Shown here one piece after another: positions 23,337 to 36,506 of a DNA stretch of 64,000 nt. The notes beneath the pieces are model-generated. The model was not told the origin of the DNA and ran no database searches. It saw only the letters and a list, made by a program, of their open reading frames with translations. Source of the DNA: Thunnus maccoyii. Its lineage: Eukaryota; Chordata; Actinopteri; Scombriformes; Scombridae. Position 1 is the stretch's first letter, and each line of letters begins with the position of its first letter. A program made the position numbers and the translations under genes. The DNA is taken from the NCBI RefSeq assembly GCF_910596095.1, contig NC_056550.1, positions 25,721,001-25,785,000 on the forward strand, in the 5' to 3' direction.

Positions 23337-23620
23337 GATGAAAAAGAAAGACGAGGGCAGAACTCCAAATCGACTTTTTTTAATTGCCACACGGACGTTC
23401 AGCTGTGTGTGTGTGTGCTGGCAATTTCACAGTCAATAGACACAGGTGGGGTTAATTACAGATTTGCACAACTATGATTAATCTATAATTAACCCCACCT
23501 GTGTCTATTGATTGTGAAATTGCCAGTACACACGCTAAAGGAGGGCGTCTCGCTCATAATGTCCGTGTGGCGATTTAAAAAAGTCGATTTGGAGTTCTGG
23601 CCTCGTCTTTCTTCATCATC
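23337..23620. mobile_element. Foldback element: 284-bp imperfect palindrome
   Basis: The left arm (23,337-23,459) and right arm (about 23,486-23,620) are inverted copies. Matching blocks are AAAGACGAGG, AGAACTCCAAATCGACTTTT, GCCACACGGAC, GGCAATTTCACA, TCAATAGACACAGGTGGGGT and TAATTA, with only a roughly 26-bp spacer that includes GATTTGCACAACTATGATTA. The arms differ mostly where the left has a (TG)n-containing segment. No coding capacity. It resembles a foldback MITE or a recent inverted duplication. Single-stranded, it would form a very long hairpin. Confidence 0.85.
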
Positions 23621-23629
23621 TCACTCTTA

Positions 23630-23778
23630 ACATTTTATGTTTTTAAGTAACTTTATTTTATTCCCTGGTGTTTTATGATCTTTGTTTGTTTTTATTTGCT
23701 ATTATTTGTTAATTCTTTCCTCTTTTTCTGTAAGGCACTTTGTTAAGAAAAGTGCAACATAAATAAAGTTTCTTACTA
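23630..23778 (+). mobile_element. LINE (L2-type) 3' tail fragment
   Basis: The end GTAAGGCACTTTGTTAAGAA followed by AAGTGCAACATAAATAAAGT is the typical short-form L2 3' terminus. T-rich 3' UTR precedes it. It directly follows the foldback element, which may have inserted in it. Confidence 0.5.
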
Positions 23779-23779
23779 T

Positions 23780-25540
23780 ATTATTTCATAAAGTTTGTTC
23801 AAATATGAAACATTTAAATTAGACAGTTAATTGGAGAAAGCATGTGATAGAAAATATGCCTGATGCTATTTTCTTATGCTATTTGGAGCATAATTTGTTT
23901 GAAATTTATAGAGTTATTGATATAATGTTATGAGTGATCTTTCTTTTTTAGTTTTATATATATGTTTTGCTGTATTTTAGATGTTTTTATATACAGAGAT
24001 GTGCTGTAACACCATCTGGGGCCAAATGTGAGTCTGACTAACTAACTGACTGACTGACTCAAAGCAGAGACACTTAAAATGATAAATATGAAACGTCCTT
24101 GGTCAATAAGACATCTTCTGACAGCACGAAGCCCCTGAAGAGTCTCATCGAGACACACGCACACAATTCAAACTGCAAATTGAAAATCCAGCAGCAGAAT
24201 CTGACCTGGTCGAGTTTCAGGGACATTTTTATTCAATGTTTTTTAAACTTCTTGTGAAGTAATAAGAGAAAAAAAAAAAAAAAATTCTTTTGATGGCATG
24301 AAAAATAAGATCTGTGGTTTGATACGGTGTGACATTTTCATAGGCATGAAGACAGTTACAGATAAAAGGATTTTCTCCAGTCTGGTGCTAATCCATCGTC
24401 TACACAATCAGCTCTATTCATAAGACCTTTGTCATATATCTCTTCATACAATTAGTTTTTCTACAGCTTGTCATTCTATGTCAGGTCTGTTTTAGGGGAT
24501 TTTTTTTTTTTCCTTTTGGGGTGGAAAACAAGTGGTGCTGATGATACAGACTCTAACAAACCATTAAAAAAAACCCAACAAATGAGCAGAGAGGAGGGAG
24601 GATTTTAAAGTATGACTCAGCTGCTACTACAGTAGAAGGCATGAGTTTCCATGTGCCACGACCTGTGCGGATAGAATTGCAGTCTGACAACACCCATTGG
24701 CTGAAAGTAGGTCAAGTTTAGCTTCACGTCATTCTTTACTGTAATTGTGGATCTACAGTTGAATACAGGAGCTCCGAGAGGATTATTTTATCATGTTGTA
24801 ACAGAGACCTAAGAGGCATGAAAAGTACAATTCACATACTTTGACATTTGTGAAGAGCTTATGCACATTTATAAACATATAAATGTGTGAGTGAAAAAAA
24901 AAAAACTGTCAAGTGATCTAATCTGTGTCACTGGCACAAAATGCAGCTGCCTTTTTCACATGGAGCAGGATGCTAGTCTGACTTTAAGAGCATATTCTAC
25001 ATCCATATGAGTTTTATTAAAAAGCAAAAATGTACTTTTACGCCTAGAAAATGTAAGAAACATCCGGTAGAATCTGTGGATTTATATTTGTTGGAGATGT
25101 TTAGCTCCTGTTACTACATGTACATATTCAGACAGGTTTTGACCTGACGGTGGGATTAAAACTTGATGGAAAATACACATTTAATTTGGAAACAATGACA
25201 ATGACCCGAGGCACAAGCTGAGAAAGTTACCCTTCACTCAGTTTTCACTGGTAGTATCAAGACAAATGAGTCTTTCCAGAGCGAATCACCCACAGTCATA
25301 ATTTTGGAGAAATATTTTTTGACTGTGTTTGACAATTCTCTTAACAACATAAAAAAAACTCACTTTCACACTTTATCCATAAATGCAACAAAACTGAGGA
25401 GTCGTAGTCCGTTAATGGGCCTGTTCATCACAGATTTTTTGACATACCTTGAGGCGATGCAGTCGCAACAAAAATACATGGGAGCAATTTAAAACATTAA
25501 AAGAGTTTGGGAAATATGCTACAACTGTAGTTCACGACTG
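23780..25540. other. Intergenic DNA, no gene seen
   Basis: AT-rich, with A and T runs at 24,269-24,285 and 24,500-24,512 and a (GACT)n-like run at 24,043-24,059. No exon is recognised. Confidence 0.5.
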
Positions 25541-25546
25541 GCAATA

Positions 25547-25549
25547 CAT

Positions 25550-25636
<87 letters not shown>
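25547..25636. repeat. (CA)n(TA)n compound microsatellite, about 90 bp
   Basis: Seven or so CA units run into about 37 TA units without interruption. The DNA is prone to cruciform formation and likely to vary in length between individuals. Confidence 0.97.
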
Positions 25637-25637
<1 letters not shown>

Positions 25638-26109
25638 GATTGATGTGTATTGAGGAGAAGCAAGCGTAAAGTCTTCTGTAAATGTTTCTATATGCAACAT
25701 TTTGACTCTAATTTGCTTTATATTTGTCTTTTCATACGGAAGTAAGCAGAAGTAATCATTTATTCTTTCCCTTTTTCTTTATTTATCTATTTTAATAATT
25801 TATTTTTATTTTTTGTTACAACTTATTTCACATGTGGTCAGTGGATTAATGTTATTGATGGTTGTTATCAATTCCATATTTATGCATAGCCCACCCAAAT
25901 ACAATTCCTGTCCTGATCTAAACATCAATAACTCAAACATGTGACAGTCCTAAGTTTTGTTGAACAGCATTTTGGGTTTGGGCTTCTTTAAAGTGGGGGG
26001 ATAATAAGAGTGAATAAAGGATTTTTTTCTTTATGGAACTTATTTTTGTATTGAACTCTATTCAATAAAAAAATAAAATAAAATAAAATAAATTATATGC
26101 AAAATTCCA

Positions 26110-26546
26110 AATGTCCGACAGTCCTTGAAGGCAGCACGTTCCAAACGTCTCCGTGCTGTGAGATTCTTTTTTTCCCACATCGCCTGAACGCAGCGCGATA
26201 AAGAGTCCCCGCCTCCCCGGTGCTTTGACGTCACCTGCGTCCGTCTCCGCACATGGACGGAGAAGTGTAGCAGCTCCGCTCCCTCTCCGCCCTCCTCCTC
26301 CTCCTCCTCCTCCTCCCTCCCTCCTCCAAGCTATTAGCCAGCCAGCCTCGACGACAGACAGCCAGCCGCTCACCGTCCTGCTGCTGCGCGGAGTTCCCGT
26401 CTTCTCCCTCCGAGCCCCCGGCGTCGTTTTTCCCCGTTTTGCGAGGATAATATCCACGGGCCGGCTTGCGAGTTCGGTCGCGTCTTTTTCGGGGGGAAAT
26501 ATTCTGTCTTTTGCGAGCTTTGTTCTCCAATTGCCCTTGAAGACAT
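26110..26546 (+). promoter_or_regulatory. hlf: hlf CpG-rich promoter and 5' UTR region
   Basis: GC content and CpG density rise sharply at about 26,130 and stay high to the start codon, unlike the AT-rich DNA upstream. It contains a full palindromic CRE, TGACGTCA, at 26,226-26,233, a (CTC)n pyrimidine stretch at 26,290-26,325 and no clear TATA box, so dispersed CpG-island initiation is likely. The exact transcription start cannot be read from sequence. The (AATAA)n run at 26,066-26,090 marks the upstream edge. Confidence 0.65.
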
Positions 26547-26661
26547 ATGGAGAAAATGGCCAGACCTCTTCCTATTAACCCAACTTTCCTGCCGCCGACT
26601 CACGGCGTACTGAAATCCCTGCTGGAAAATCCTCTGAAGCTGCCTTTCCATCACGATGAAG
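26547..26661 (+). CDS. hlf: hlf coding exon 1
   Basis: It encodes residues 1-38 and the first base of codon 39, starting MEKMARPLP as in other vertebrate HLF. The donor is G|GTACGT. The first ATG has C at -3 and G at +4; the Met4 codon at 26,556 has A at -3 and G at +4, so some initiation at Met4 is possible. Confidence 0.96.
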
Positions 26662-29084
26662 GTACGTTTTTAAAACTTTTTTTCATGCACGTAGACCAGA
26701 AGCGGGTTTCGCCTCCTCTCGGTGGTGTTTCTCTCTCTCTCTCTCTCTGCTGGTTGTTATTATCATTCTGAAGACATCTATGGTTTGACAGCTGAAACGC
26801 AGCAGAGGACGCGGTTTACTAAACCCACCGAGAGTGACGCCTCTTAATATTTCAAGATCTTTATCGAAAAATAAACAATGTAACGTTACTAGTTAAGGAG
26901 CTGCAGAGATAAATAAAACAGAATGATGTTTGTCTCGGCTTCATATTAGCTGACTGACAGTCTGCGTTAACTTCAGATAAAGCTAGCAGGCTGTTTTATT
27001 TTATATTTATTATGTAAATTAGCAAAATGCAAACCTATTCGCATGTGTTGTTATTGTGACTGCGCTGTTTTTAGCCTGGAGGTCCGCTTATAACCTTTAA
27101 AGCCTTTTGCTCTTCAATGGGATTTATATTAGTGATTCATCAGGTTGTCCGTAGAGGGCGCCTTTTCTGTTCTGAAGCTGTTGTTGATGCTGTTTTATTG
27201 AATGTATTGACTGTCTGTTTTATCATCTGAGCATGAATAAAGTCCTAGTTTCTATATCTTAAAGGGATAATTCACTCAAATGACAAAAAAAACCAACATA
27301 TTTTTTCAATTAGCCAGCTGGAATGAGGTAGGAGTTTTTGTTTTTACTCACAGCAAACATGCATTGAGAAACAATGGCCCTGCTGTGGACAGATCAGTGT
27401 TTTTTCACCTTTGGTAGATAATAGTTTCCTGTGAAAAGTGAAAAAATCCCAATTGTTTTTTCTCCCTTGTTAATTTGTTTGAACTGACCCTTTAAGATGA
27501 AACCCCAGGCATACTTTCTATTTATACTCATGCAATGACCCGTGATCCTCCTCCACTGTTAGACAATGAAATGACTGTGTGCACACATTTGCAGGATTTG
27601 GGAAAGACAAGGAGAAAGAGAAGAAGCTGGACGATGAGAGCGGCGTGGCCAACCACCCACAGTCGGCCTTCCTCGGCCCGACCCTGTGGGACAAGACCCT
27701 GCCCTACGATGGGTTAGGACAGGTCCTGGACAACTTTCAGCTGGAGTACATGGACCTGGAGGAGTTCCTATCAGAGAACGGCATCCCCGCCAACACAGCG
27801 CAGGCTGCCGAGCAGGCCCCTCAGGCAGCGCAGCCGCCGCAGACCCCTCTGCAGCAGGCGCCGCCCCCAGCCCCGCCCACGCCCTCTGTGGTGGACCTCA
27901 GCAGCCGCGCCACCACCTCGGTTCACACGGCCATGGCGCCTCAGACCTGCCTCCGCAGCCCCAGCACAGCAGGTAGGAAGCGCATGCAGCGGAGCCTCAT
28001 GTATCACCTGAAAGCACACCTGCACACACGCTTGTTCACGCCTCGTCAGTGCCGCTGTTTGCTCACCTGCTACACACACACACACCCCCTCTCCACCCAT
28101 CCCAGTGTCAACCCTGACATGCTTAAGGAGAACAAGTTCTTGCTATTTGTGTCTTTCCCGTAGTTTGTGTGCCTGAGGGCATCACCTCAGAGCTCAGAGC
28201 TTTTGACCACAAGTTAGACACACACTCTGACACACTTCAGCTGGCTCTGATTTACAGCCCTGAACTGGACTTTGGACTCACAGAGTACAGGTTAAACTGG
28301 CTCCCAAGTCCAAGGATGCAGCACGGTCTCATTCATGAAGCTCTGATTGGCAGAAAAAGTCTTCTTGCGTTCACTTTATCTGAGTCATGAGTTAGTTTTA
28401 GTGGGTTTTTTGTGTGTGATGGTTATAAAGGTGTGTTGCAGGTTTTTCAGTAATCCCTGCAGGCTTTGGAGATGCATTAGTCAGAAATATTCTTCTTTGT
28501 CTTGCAGTCTAGACTAAATGAACTGTTGCTCTCTTACTAATCAGTGACTTGATGAATATTAAGACGTTTTTTTTTTTCAGATGGAATTAAATTACATTGT
28601 GATTTTGCTCTCGAGATCTGTTTAAACATTTCCAGAAAAGGCTGAGTTATGTATCTAAATATTTACACACATTCATTTATTTCAAGCTTTTTATTCTTGG
28701 ATTCGGTTTGTGGAGAATATTTGAGTTTGACTGCAGTGATCAGATGGAAAATCTTATTATTGTAACGAGCTGACGTTAAGTAGGCAGTTTGTATTTAGAC
28801 TGAAGCATTAAACTGTGTAACTGAGTTTGTTAAGTTGCTGCCAGACAGTATTTAGGTTTTCAATTCACCAGACACCAGAAGGGGGTTTTTAATCATTTAA
28901 AGGGCCGACTTTCACTGTAAACACAAACAGAGTCCGTTCTCCTCGTGGTTAAAACCACGAACCGCTGCGCCGAGGACGGTTTGTGTTTCAATTCCAAACT
29001 CAACATAACGAGAAAAAACAAACAGCTCCTGGCAGAAGATCAGAAGATATGTGACAGATAAACAGATCGAGTGTTTGCAGGGTG

Positions 29085-29157
<73 letters not shown>

Positions 29158-31512
29158 CACCTGTAAACGCTGAAGAAGAGGGTCCTGATGAAGAGCCAAG
29201 TGGATCTTTTCCCACTGACGCGTCAACGAGAGCCCAACAGTGTGTTTTTTGGGGTTTTTTTTAGGCCAATAAGTCGAATATTCATCAATCAGTTAGATGC
29301 AGTTTAACCTCTGTGCAGCTGTGAATTGATCCTGCTGATGATTAAAGACTCGACAGTTTGGATGATAACGGAGGAAGAGTGATGATTGATCACCGTCCTG
29401 TCAGCTGTTGATTGACTGATTGGAGTAACTCAGCTGCTCATTTGTTCCGTTACGTTACCGGTTCAGTTTGTCTTGTTTGTTTTCTTTTTACTGTCATGAA
29501 TGACAAAGAAAAGGATGAAATTAATCACATGTTTGCTTCATAAATGACTGATAAACGATATTTAGGGCTGCAGCTAACGATTATTTTCATTATCCATCAA
29601 TCTGATGATTATTTTTGTGAACTTCTTAGAACTTAATGCTCAAAAATCCAAAATATATTCAGTTTACTGTCGTCTGAGACAGATCAAATTTGAACATTTG
29701 AGAAGCTGAAACCAGCAAATGTGCTTTATTTTAATTGTTAAATTATGGAAACGGTTTCCACACACATCCCATAATAACTGTAATGTTGGGACAGATGTTT
29801 GTACATCACTTCCTCTCAGATTAGGGAGGAAACCTCGATGAGTTATTGTAAACATGCTGTTACAGCTGCTGTAACATATAAATTATGATATTTAAGTTTT
29901 TTACAGACTGTAAGATTGATCTCTGATCAACCTGAATGTCTTCATATCAACGTCTTGTAGAGCTGCAACAGAAAATAATCAGCAGCTATTTTGATAATTG
30001 ATAATTGATTAAAGAGAAAATATTAAAATGATCTGCTTCCATCTTCTTTAATATGAATATTTTCTGTTTTTTTAGTCCTCTATGATTGTAAACTGAATAT
30101 CTTTTGGTTTGTGAACCTTTTTCAACATTTTAAAGAGCAAATGTCTAATTGGCTGATTAATCGATAATATAAATAATCGTTAGCGCAGCCGTAAAATAAA
30201 TGATCTGAATCCCAACTGATTGATCTGAGAAACAACAACCAATGAAATCTAACTGACGTTTCAACCGACCAATCAGGCTTCAGTCCAAGAAACCAGAATA
30301 TTTAACTGTTCATACTGTAATTAATCATAATTAGTACATTTATTCATTAAAAACATTTAAGAACAACACATGGAGGCTTTAACATTAATGTTTATGTTAT
30401 TAGAATGAAATATAATAAATAACTGTTTGTTTATTTATAATGTACAGAAAACAGAATTAAAGGATAAACAAATCAGAAGTGAGTCAACATGTGAACATTA
30501 GTGATGAATGTAGATTGTTGTGATAATAATTTGAGGTTCATGTCCTTCAGGTTTAGTTTATAACGAGGAAAACAACCACGAAAGGCTGTTAAATTTTCTG
30601 AAAATGAATAATTAATTCATATCTGTATCATCTCATAAATATTCAGACGGGGAAAAACGTGAAAACTTACATCCTTGTTTTACTTCCTCCTCGCCAGCTC
30701 TGTGCAACCTGGAGCATCTAACGACTTGTATTATTTCAGTTAATTGAATAATTGTGAAGTTAATAAAAATGTCAGAAAATAGCAAAACAAACAAATATGC
30801 CCATAACAAGTTTTATCTCCAACCTCCAAAATATTAAATTTGAAATAATATAAACCAGAGAAATCAGCAAATTTCTCACATTTAAGATGAAAGTTTTGCA
30901 TTTTTTTGCTCGATAAAAGACTCAAAAGATGAATCAGTTGTAATATTAGTTAAACTAATTAATCAACACGTCTTTTGAGCACCAAGCAGTTTATCAAATA
31001 TTGGAGGGAATCTCTTTCCGATTCTTGGTGTCTCGATTCAAAACGATCAATCAATTAATCGATTAGTCAAGTGAAAGAACAATAATCTGCAACAATTTTA
31101 ATAATCAGTTTATTGTGTCAGTGATTTTTCAAGAAAAAAACAACAAAAATTCAAATTTCAAATTTTCAGCTTTTCTGTTTTAAATGTTTATAAACTGAAT
31201 ATCTTTCAGACTGTTGGTTTCTGGGAAATTAACGGACAGTTTTTCATCACTTTTTATAGACTAAACTAATTGAAAAAAAAAAAAAATCAGTAGGTTAATT
31301 GATTAATGAGTCTTAATTGAGTCCAACTGCTATATGAAATAATATATACTGGCAGTTAAACCGTCAAAATAAAAGCAGAGAAAAGTCTGTTTCTAATTTT
31401 AAAAAATAAAATTAACTTTATTAATTTGGAAGCGCGTTTTGTCTTCCGTAGTTTTGAGGGTATTTACTGCCCAACATCACTGGTTAAATGTTCTCTGTAA
31501 AAACAGAAGTTG

Positions 31513-31593
<81 letters not shown>

Positions 31594-31973
31594 CTGGAGT
31601 AAAAGGGGGTAAAGAGACAAAAAAAAAAAAATCAATTTGCATGTTTGCTTGTACTTCAGTTCAGTTCTGCTGACATTAGTCTCTGAGGTAATGAAGTGAT
31701 AACAAAATACTTTCAAAGCTAATTATGAAGTTAAAAATGCAGCCAAATGTTCATAGAAGAGAAGAATCACATCTGTTATTTGAAAATCAACTTTTTTATT
31801 TAATCAAGACATAAGTAGATGTGATGTAGCTTCATTTTTCTGACAGTGAATCATTAATTTGTGTCAGACGGAGCTGCAGAGTTTCAGTCACAGATAAATG
31901 ATGCTCCAGCGAAGGTGCATCTGTACAGTACAGTTTATTCCAGCCTGTGACTGCGTGCACATGTGCGTACATG

Positions 31974-32018
<45 letters not shown>

Positions 32019-35000
32019 AGTGTGTGTGTTCTGTTTTGGTCTGTCTCTGTCTGTGTCTTCACATTTACCTCTCACGTGAACGCGGCTGGGGTTTCCTGCA
32101 GCGTGCCGGGCCATGTGACGGACACATGCAGGCGCCGTGTGCAGCGCTGAGCTGCAAACAGGAGCTTGTCACGGCATGAAGCTTGCCTTCCTCACCCACC
32201 CTCCCCCTCCCCCTAACTCACTCACTCTCCCTTTCACCCTCCCCTCTCTCTCTCTCTCTCTCCCTTTAACACTCTCCACTTCCCATCCAGTCTTCCTCTC
32301 CCTCCCTCTCGCCGGGGCTCGGCTCCGACACAGAGCCGGGACTCAGAGCCAAGGCACAGGCTGTACCCTGCAGAGATCACATGGACTCGGGTGTGCTCTC
32401 GTCACGTGCACGCAATATTGTTCCAGCTCACTTAGTCTCGTCTCGCCTAACCAGCCAGCAGCCACCAGCAGCAGCCGCCAGCAGCAGAAGCCGCCGCCGC
32501 CACCGACACCACCGCCCACAATAACAACCACAACGCCTCTGTGCTTGCAAGCAGTGCAGCAGGTGGCTGATAACATTGTTATCGCAAACCAAACCAATGA
32601 AGTAAAAAAAGGGGGGCGTTTCACTGTTTTTTCTCAGTCTGCAGACTCTGAGGGTCTCAGGGTCGGTCCCGGGGTGTGCTGTTGGCAAGGGGTCAAAGGT
32701 CGTGGTGCATTCCAGCGTGTTAGTCAAGGGAAGGTGGCTCAGTGAGAAACATAAATCAACACATTTCAAGAGCCAAACAAGGAGTTTTTACATTTATTAA
32801 CATGTAAAAAAAACAATCGGAGAAGGCTGTAATCAGTCAATACCTGAAGTTAAATCCCTTTAATTTGATCTTTCCCAGCGTTGCAGTCTCTCTCTCTCTC
32901 TGGACTCCAAGCTCCCTCGAACGTCTCGTCATGTGGCCTGTTGGCAGGATCAGGATGTCCTGCATGAGGGACTCGGAGGAATGAAGTCCTTTTTGACTCG
33001 TATATCATGGAAACAAATGATTTCTGCAGGATTTGGTTGATAAATATACTTTCATACTTTTTTTCCTTTAATGTCAACAGATCAGTTTAAAGGACATAAA
33101 ACCAACAACGTGACGAGTCCGTCGATACTGAAGACGTAAATCTTGAACCTCGCGAGTTGACATTAAAAACAGATCAGTAGTTTGGTAGTAGTAGTTTTTA
33201 TTAAACGTCACTCAAACAGGAGAAAATAGTGTTTTGTTTGTTCGGGAACTATTTTCAGTGGCGGATTAACACACAACCTTAAGTCTAGAGGGTATTTACG
33301 GCAGCAGGACAAAATAAACAGTCGATCAGTCGCCAACTATTGACTTAATTGCCAATTTTGAGTCCAGAATCTCTTATTTCACCTTCTCAAATGTGAATAT
33401 TTTCTGTTTTTTTAAAGTCTTTTATGGCAGAAAACGGAATAATTTTGGGTTGAAGCCATTTGAGGACATTATCTCAGGCTTTTTGGGAACAGTGATCGAC
33501 ATTTTTCAACCATCTCCCCCTAACCAAATAATTGAGAAAACATTCAACATATTGATCGATAATGAAAGTAGTGATTAGTTGCAGCCCTGCCTGAGTTCAC
33601 TGATGTGTTTTTAATAGTTTTTCGGGACAACAACGGAGCTCTCTGGCACAGAGGAATAAGATACAGACAGTCCTCGTTGGATCAATTTATTGTTGGTCTT
33701 TCATTTGTTGACAAGAAGAAAATGTCAAATATTGAATTTTTTCAGTCATGGGAACCAGTCTCGTTAAAATTCTGAAGCTATTTTAAAACCAATTAGAAAA
33801 AAAGAAAAGTTTCTGCCCGTTAAGTCCCTGAATGCAGCCCTCCTCCCTCTCTTTCTTTCTTTCTTTCTTTCTTTCATTGAGAGGAGGAACTGGCTGTCGT
33901 CGTGCCCGAGTTACACCCAGGTCAAAGTTCACACGGATCAGCTCAGCATATCAATAAGTGTAGTATTATCACCAGCACAGCTCAGCGATAACACACACAC
34001 ACACAGTAACACAGTAACGGTGATGCGATCACCTGCGTGTAAATAGATAAATAACTCTCATGTCAAATAAAACCAGTAGAACAGGTTTTACTGGTATTAA
34101 GTAATCCTGTTTATTTCAGCCTTCACGCAGCTCTTTGTAGGTCAGATCTGGACTACCTTTCCTGGCTCGTTAATTTTAGATTTCCTGTTTCGGGAGGCGG
34201 GGTGGCGGAGGAGGAGGTGGAGGTACTATTTTGTGAATCCACATTCAACTACTTCCTCCCCGCCCCCCCCCGCCCCTCCCGCTGGAATGTTTCATACATT
34301 AGTCGAGGACATTACAGGTCAACGAAAGGGCCTCTACTGTACTTATAGGCCGTGACAATACGCTACTGTGTTTCAACCCTTAACGCTAATTAGCAGATCA
34401 GAACGGACTCGTAAAAAGGTGATTAGGGCGAGGTCGGCTATTTTCAGGTCCGTGTAGCGGGCTGATTCAGGGCCTGACAGATTGTCTAAGACCTGTGTGT
34501 GTAGTTTTAGTTAGTAAGAAGCTTTCTGTCTGGTGGCGCCTGGTTTGTGAATGGTGGGGAGGTTAAGTTGGGCTATATGTGTCTCAGCTTATGGATGGAT
34601 TACTCTCATAATGGAAAAAAATGTGCATACAAGAGGAGTCATGTGATTCGTTAAAATAGCGTTGTGTGTGTTCGGCTGCGTATCAAAACTCATTACGGTC
34701 TCGGTTCAGATTCATAAACAGCTGATTGATCAGTTGATTACAATTAATGTGCAACTATTTAAGTCGTTTAAGTACTTTTGTTAGAAAAATTACCCCAAAT
34801 TCTCTGTTTCCAGCCTCTCAAAAGTGATTATTTGCAGGTTTTCTTTGCTTTCTGTGATATGAATTAAATGTATGTTTTAGTTATTGACAGCTGATCTTAA
34901 AGACGTCACCTGAGACGCTGGAAAAGTTTATTTCTGACATTTAAAAGACAGAACAAATCATTAGCGATTAAGCGAGAAAATAACCGGCAGATGAGTCGAT

Positions 35001-36506
35001 AATAAAGATAAAACAGTTGCACACAGACGGTAACATTAACACGTCGTCTTGTTACTTCAGCGCTGAAACAATTAATCGATTTAGTCCGTCAACAGAAAAT
35101 CAATCAAGAACAATCGTGAAAACTTTTTGATATCTTTGGGTTTTTGGTGGGAAAAACGAGCAATTTAAAGACGTCACACTGGGTTTAATGGGTTTAACAC
35201 AGTTTTCTGGCGTGTTGTAGGTAAAACTATTAATCAATGAATTGAAGGTATAATTATAAAAATATTCAACACTTAAAATAATTAATAGCTGAAGCCTGTT
35301 CTGACTTATTTATGCAACAGATGCAAAACTTTTAGACAATCACGTCTTTTATTGATGTTTTTCATTTGTGCTGACTTTTTTTTTTTTTTCTTGAATTGAA
35401 AAAGTGTTTTTTTAATAAAAACAAGTTGTAAGTAAATAGTTCCAAAAAAAATAATAGTTTCTACTCATATCCAGCGTTTTTATATCTGAAACATGTGTCC
35501 GTGAAAAGAAGTAGTTGTTGTGTCTTCGCCGGGGTATTTTTTCCATATTTCAGTTTGTTTTTACGAGGTGATAATTAGCAGCTTTAATAGTTGTGCATAG
35601 TTGGCAGAGAAGAGGAACTCTTTGTCTTCCTCGTGTTTGAGCATTATCTGAGGAGTTGTGGTATTCTTTTGAGGTTTTTTTTTTTTTTTTTTTTTTAAGA
35701 GATGAAGACGCTCATCACTTCCTCTGGGTAGGACAGTGTCTCCTGATGTTAAGACAGCACACACACTTCCTGTTTGTGTCTGATTTTTTTGTACACAGAA
35801 GAGCAGTCAAGGCTGAAACTGACTTCTTTTAAATCTACACAAGCAGGACGCAGTTTGACCCTCGTATGACAACGCCGAGGACGCGAGGTGTTGGTTTGTA
35901 TCACCAAACAAAATCAGCGCGAATGTCATGAATCATGCGGTGATTGCTCCGTTTAGGAACTGAACCACCCTCCGCCGGTGCACAACAGACAGATAGATGT
36001 GAAGGCATGCAGAGACGCTCGACCGTGTTTGTAAGACAAAATCTGGTGGTTTGAGATCAGCTGACAGGAGCTGCTGATAACTGCACAGCTCAGAGATAAA
36101 ACAGTTGAAATGATGTGTGTGTGTGTGTCTACCTGTGTTCATAAAGCTTGTAGACAGCACCACCTGCTGGTCAGATGAAGCTAATACTTCTCCATCCTAA
36201 AAGTATGTAACCCAACAGCGAGGCTTCTACCTTTTAAGCCTGACATTTCTTTAAGGATCAGCTGTCAGACACATAAACATGTGAGCTCAGAGAGGAAGAA
36301 AGGCAGCATTCAGCCCCCCCCAACACCACCCCCAACCCCCCACCACGCTCGCTACGAGAGGCCCTGTTCCTCTTGTATCTTCTGTCCAGCTTTAAGAGCC
36401 GTAGAGAAAAGATCTGCTGACGGGGGGGCTCAGTCATGACGTCACACAAGCAATTATCCCAAATGGAAGCATCACCTTGACCTTTAATGGGGGGGGTGGG
36501 GGGGGT

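Noticed and set aside
1..26000. Exons of the genes lying on the other side of HLF in mammals (STXBP4, COX11)
   Set aside because: No matching exon-like frame was found; the 26 kb appears gene-free.
26231..26654. Minus-strand frames across hlf exon 1
   Set aside because: Shadows of the CpG-rich 5' UTR and exon 1; Arg-rich translations come from the CTC repeat.
29082..31716. Frames with Cys-Val or His-Thr repeats
   Set aside because: Translations of (GT)n microsatellites, not proteins.
32137..32745. 202-codon + strand frame in hlf intron 2
   Set aside because: Composition is driven by pyrimidine tracts and CAG/CCG triplets (poly-Pro, poly-Thr, poly-Ser), with no family resemblance. I treat the region as regulatory GC-rich DNA.
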